A stretch of 15,315 bases of DNA from the NCBI GenBank assembly GCA_902806105.1, contig CADCVI010000044.1:1-15315 (forward strand). Reading direction: 5' to 3'. This DNA comes from an uncultured Rubrobacteraceae bacterium. GTDB taxonomy: Bacteria > Actinomycetota > Rubrobacteria > Rubrobacterales > Rubrobacteraceae. A model generated the notes under the pieces. That model ran no database searches. It was not told the DNA's origin and worked only from the letters and a program-made list of their open reading frames with translations. Below are positions 13,705-15,315 of this stretch, one piece after another. Each line of letters starts with the position of its first letter. Positions within the stretch are counted from its first letter, which is position 1. Both the position numbers and the translations under genes were made by a program.

Positions 13705-14094
13705 GTGCAATACATCCACACCTGTTACCGCGTCCTGGACCTCGACAGGAGCCTCGATTTCTACACGAACAAGCTCGGCCTCGAGCTCGTGCGCAAGAGC
13801 CCCATCGGCAACGACGCCACCAACGCCTTCCTCACCGTCCCCGGCGACTCCGAGGCCCGCCTGGAGCTCACCCTGAACCACGACCGCGAGGAGCCGTACC
13901 CGCTCGGCGAGGGCTACAGCCACGTCGCGTTCGCCGTCGAGGACCTCGACGCGCTCGCCGAGAAGCTCGAAGCAGCCGGCGGCGTGGACTTCGAGAGCAA
14001 GCCCCACGCGATGGGCAGCGGCACCACCCGCCTCTTCTTCGTCAAGGACCCGGACGGCTACCGCATAGAGTTCATCGAGCGCAAGAAGTCGTAG
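13705..14094 (+). CDS. gloA: glyoxalase I / VOC-family lyase (lactoylglutathione lyase-like)
   Basis: The 129-residue protein is a two-module VOC fold with all four metal ligands at the usual GloA spacing: H5 (Y-I-H-T-C-Y-R-V), E54 (A-R-L-E-L-T), H73 (Y-S-H-V-A-F-A-V) and E122 (Y-R-I-E-F-I-E). Family landmarks D-L-D-R-S-L-D-F-Y, L-G-L-E-L and K-D-P-D-G-Y-R-I-E are present. It would isomerise the hemithioacetal of methylglyoxal and a thiol to an S-lactoyl thiol. In actinobacteria the thiol cofactor may not be glutathione; this is not readable here. The GTG start at 13705 has AAAGGAG 4 bases upstream. The longer frame reaching back to 13507 lacks family similarity. A -10-like TAAAAT lies near 13626. 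Confidence 0.9.
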   Translation: MQYIHTCYRVLDLDRSLDFYTNKLGLELVRKSPIGNDATNAFLTVPGDSEARLELTLNHDREEPYPLGEGYSHVAFAVEDLDALAEKLEAAGGVDFESKPHAMGSGTTRLFFVKDPDGYRIEFIERKKS

Positions 14095-14441
14095 ACGCCC
14101 TGCCTGGGGGAGATCCGGGAACCACGCAAGCGTGACGCTACACCAACGAGAAGCCGGGGAATTTCCCTCGTAATACGGCCAGCGAGGATTGCGGAACAAG
14201 CAAGAAACGCATCGTGTTCCCTATCCTCATAGCGGGCGCACTCATCCGTTTAATGGGGGAGGGGCTTACTACCACAGTAGTTGTCTTTGTAGGGGGGCCG
14301 GGTGCACGAGTGGGTGCGCGGCACGGGCTAAACAGAGGCTCAGAGTGAGGTTGACAAGCTACGCAGCTCGTACCTGACCTGAGCTCTGTCCCGGCTTAAT
14401 AGCCGTCGTCACCATCCACTCCCTATGATCTACGGTACTCA

Positions 14442-14481
14442 TCAGCGCTCTGGGCTTATGCAACCGCGCCCAGAGCGCTGA
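14442..14481. repeat. perfect 14-bp inverted repeat
   Basis: TCAGCGCTCTGGGC (14442-14455) is the exact reverse complement of GCCCAGAGCGCTGA (14468-14481), with a 12-base spacer. It would form a very stable hairpin on either strand. There is no T-tract and no gene directly on either side, so it is not an obvious terminator. Confidence 0.85.
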
Positions 14482-14637
14482 CGCGTGCAAGCTTCCGCCG
14501 CTCGTGTCCGTTCACACGGGACCGAACATTATCCAGAGGTCGCGTTCAGTGCACGAGTCCTGACTCCTCACTTAATCCTCCGCGATCCGCCTCGTCCTGC
14601 CCGCGCCGGACGGCATCATGCCGGAGTAGTTCATACT

Positions 14638-14664
14638 CCTGGAACGATTCCTCGCCGTTCCAGG
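14638..14664. repeat. perfect 8-bp inverted repeat
   Basis: CCTGGAAC (14638-14645) and GTTCCAGG (14657-14664) pair perfectly around an 11-base loop. The palindrome CGGCAT-C-ATGCCG lies just before it at 14611-14623. Confidence 0.75.
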
Positions 14665-14752
14665 CCTGAGATCGTCTCTCTGTAATTACCGGAGCCCACG
14701 GGCGATCGAGGTATGCGGAAAGCAGGTGTACGGAACGTGCCAGGACCAGTTG

Positions 14753-14768
14753 GTTCTTCGACAAGAAC
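14753..14768 (+). promoter_or_regulatory. hairpin GTTCTT-CGAC-AAGAAC directly before the prepilin start
   Basis: Six perfect pairs close a CGAC loop, ending one base before the G that precedes the ATG at 14770. It occupies the place where the ribosome binding site should be, so it could limit translation or be a protein-binding dyad. The orientation GTTC...GAAC is opposite to the GAAC...GTTC arrangement of actinobacterial LexA boxes. Confidence 0.4.
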
Positions 14769-14769
14769 G

Positions 14770-15315
14770 ATGCTTCGACGGGACGAGCGAGGTTTCACTC
14801 TCCCTGAACTACTGGTCGTGATCGCCATTCTCGGTATCCTGCTCGCTATCGGGATCGTCGTGTGGCTCGGCCTCCTTGAGCAGCGGCGGGTAGACGCCGC
14901 TACTAACCAGCTCGCCGCCGATCTTCGCCTCGCCCACACCAGCGCCACCAACCAGCTAACCGACTGGCGTGTCGTGCTCGTCCCCGATAGGGCCGGAGAG
15001 GATGAAGGTCCGGATTACTACCTGGTAAAGCTGCTCGCGCCCTACCCCGCGACCTCACCGTCAGCCGTGGACCCCGCCACCCCACCAAAGCCGCGAACGT
15101 TCCCCGACGACGTCAAGGTGATGAACATAGCCGGTACGCTCGACACCGGCGCCGGAGGCTGGGCTATCCCACCCACGGTCGTCGGACAGACCCGAACGGT
15201 CGAGCTCAACACAGACGGAACCATGAGGTTCTACGGAGGCGTCAGCGGCTCGACATGTATCACCGTAGACCGGAACCCGGAGAATAGGCTTACCGTTCTC
15301 GCCGCAACTTCGCGT
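14770..15315 (+). CDS. type IV prepilin-like protein (FimT/GspH type), 3' end outside the window
   Basis: The frame is open from ATG 14770 to the window end (182 codons, no stop). The N-terminus is a class III prepilin signal: a short basic leader M-L-R-R-D-E-R-G, cleavage expected between G8 and F9, then F-T-L-P-E-L-L-V-V-I-A-I-L-G-I-L-L-A-I with the conserved glutamate at mature position 5 (E13). A hydrophobic helix follows (about residues 9-34) and then an alpha region with L-A-A-D-L-R-L-A-H-T-S-A-T-N-Q, typical of GspH/FimT minor pseudopilins. The soluble domain follows, with one visible Cys in S-G-S-T-C-I-T-V. It should be processed by a prepilin peptidase and join a pilus, type II secretion or DNA-uptake fibre. 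The Shine-Dalgarno is weak. Codon use (CGA, CTA, ATA, GGT) is less GC-biased than in upstream genes. Confidence 0.85.
   Translation, partial: MLRRDERGFTLPELLVVIAILGILLAIGIVVWLGLLEQRRVDAATNQLAADLRLAHTSATNQLTDWRVVLVPDRAGEDEGPDYYLVKLLAPYPATSPSAVDPATPPKPRTFPDDVKVMNIAGTLDTGAGGWAIPPTVVGQTRTVELNTDGTMRFYGGVSGSTCITVDRNPENRLTVLAATSR

Larger units (their letters stand above)
14095..14769. other. 675-bp hairpin-rich stretch without a convincing gene
   Basis: No open frame here has a ribosome binding site, a family resemblance or the strong G/C third-position bias of the neighbouring genes. The stretch is less GC-rich than its surroundings and holds several inverted repeats. They are ACTAC-CACA-GTAGT (near 14268), a bulged CAGAG/CTCTG pair (about 14332-14388), 14-base arms at 14442-14481, CGGCAT-C-ATGCCG (14611-14623), CCTGGAAC/GTTCCAGG (14638-14664) and GTTCTT-CGAC-AAGAAC (14753-14768). 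TTGACA at 14351 could be a -35, but no good -10 follows. A structured RNA, a decayed gene or recombination remnants are possible. Confidence 0.5.

Noticed and set aside
14442..14481. Integron attC site
   Set aside because: The arms lack the conserved core sites (GTTRRRY / RYYYAAC) and no integrase or cassette genes are present.
14546..14764. 72-codon minus-strand frame upstream of the prepilin gene
   Set aside because: No ribosome binding site or recognised domain, and it runs through several perfect hairpins; not supported as a gene.
14753..14768. LexA/SOS box before the prepilin gene
   Set aside because: The half-sites are in the opposite order (GTTC...GAAC) with different spacing from actinobacterial SOS boxes.

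Overview
The window is high-GC bacterial DNA, most likely a Rubrobacter-like deep-branching actinobacterium. The reasons are the strong G/C third-position bias, a bacterioruberin-type C50 carotenoid gene set, ClpS, a tRNA gene without an encoded CCA, and several starts that look leaderless (a TANNNT -10 box ending 6-8 nt before the start codon). The genus is inferred from gene content; there is no rRNA here. No CRISPR array, integrase or intact insertion sequence was seen.

Layout. Positions 1-74 hold the 5' end of a minus-strand gene. A tRNA-Val(CAC) gene on the minus strand (347-418) is followed by a short plus-strand frame carrying a possible HsdS (type I restriction specificity subunit) relic. 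A two-gene operon follows (731-1353: Roadblock/LC7 protein and small membrane protein), convergent with a plant/cyanobacterial-type ispH (1376-2611, minus). Divergent from ispH is a probably leaderless single-domain response regulator (2733-3116). Next comes a compact three-gene run (3258-5100): a protein built from two copies of one domain, a HAD/5'-nucleotidase-like phosphatase and a RimJ-type acetyltransferase.

The most striking locus is 5181-5417 (minus). It is a 78-residue glutaredoxin whose first active-site cysteine codon is an in-frame TGA (Y-T-Q-P-G-[TGA]-G-A-C-H). A hairpin at bacterial-SECIS distance follows the TGA. It reads as a selenocysteine (UxxC) glutaredoxin that ordinary gene callers would miss. 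A nonsense mutation is the main alternative.

From 5618 to 8760 lies a C50 carotenoid cluster: crtD-like desaturase and lyeJ-like lycopene elongase (minus, overlapping by ATGA), divergent from cruF-like hydratase (plus). The two arms share a 51-bp region with leaderless promoters on both strands. This matches the lyeJ-crtD-cruF set that makes bacterioruberin in haloarchaea. IspH makes the IPP/DMAPP used by the same pathway. A FIST-domain sensor gene follows cruF in the same direction.

From 10102 onward: a 288-bp non-coding stretch with a promoter and dyad, a small unknown gene (10390-10626), clpS and a flavin reductase (minus), a broken PIN-domain (VapC-like) remnant, a UbiB/ABC1-family protein lacking the kinase catalytic residues (11910-13526, minus), and a glyoxalase I (13705-14094). 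Then comes about 675 bp of hairpin-rich DNA without a convincing gene, and the 5' part of a type IV prepilin-like (FimT/GspH) gene that runs off the window end.
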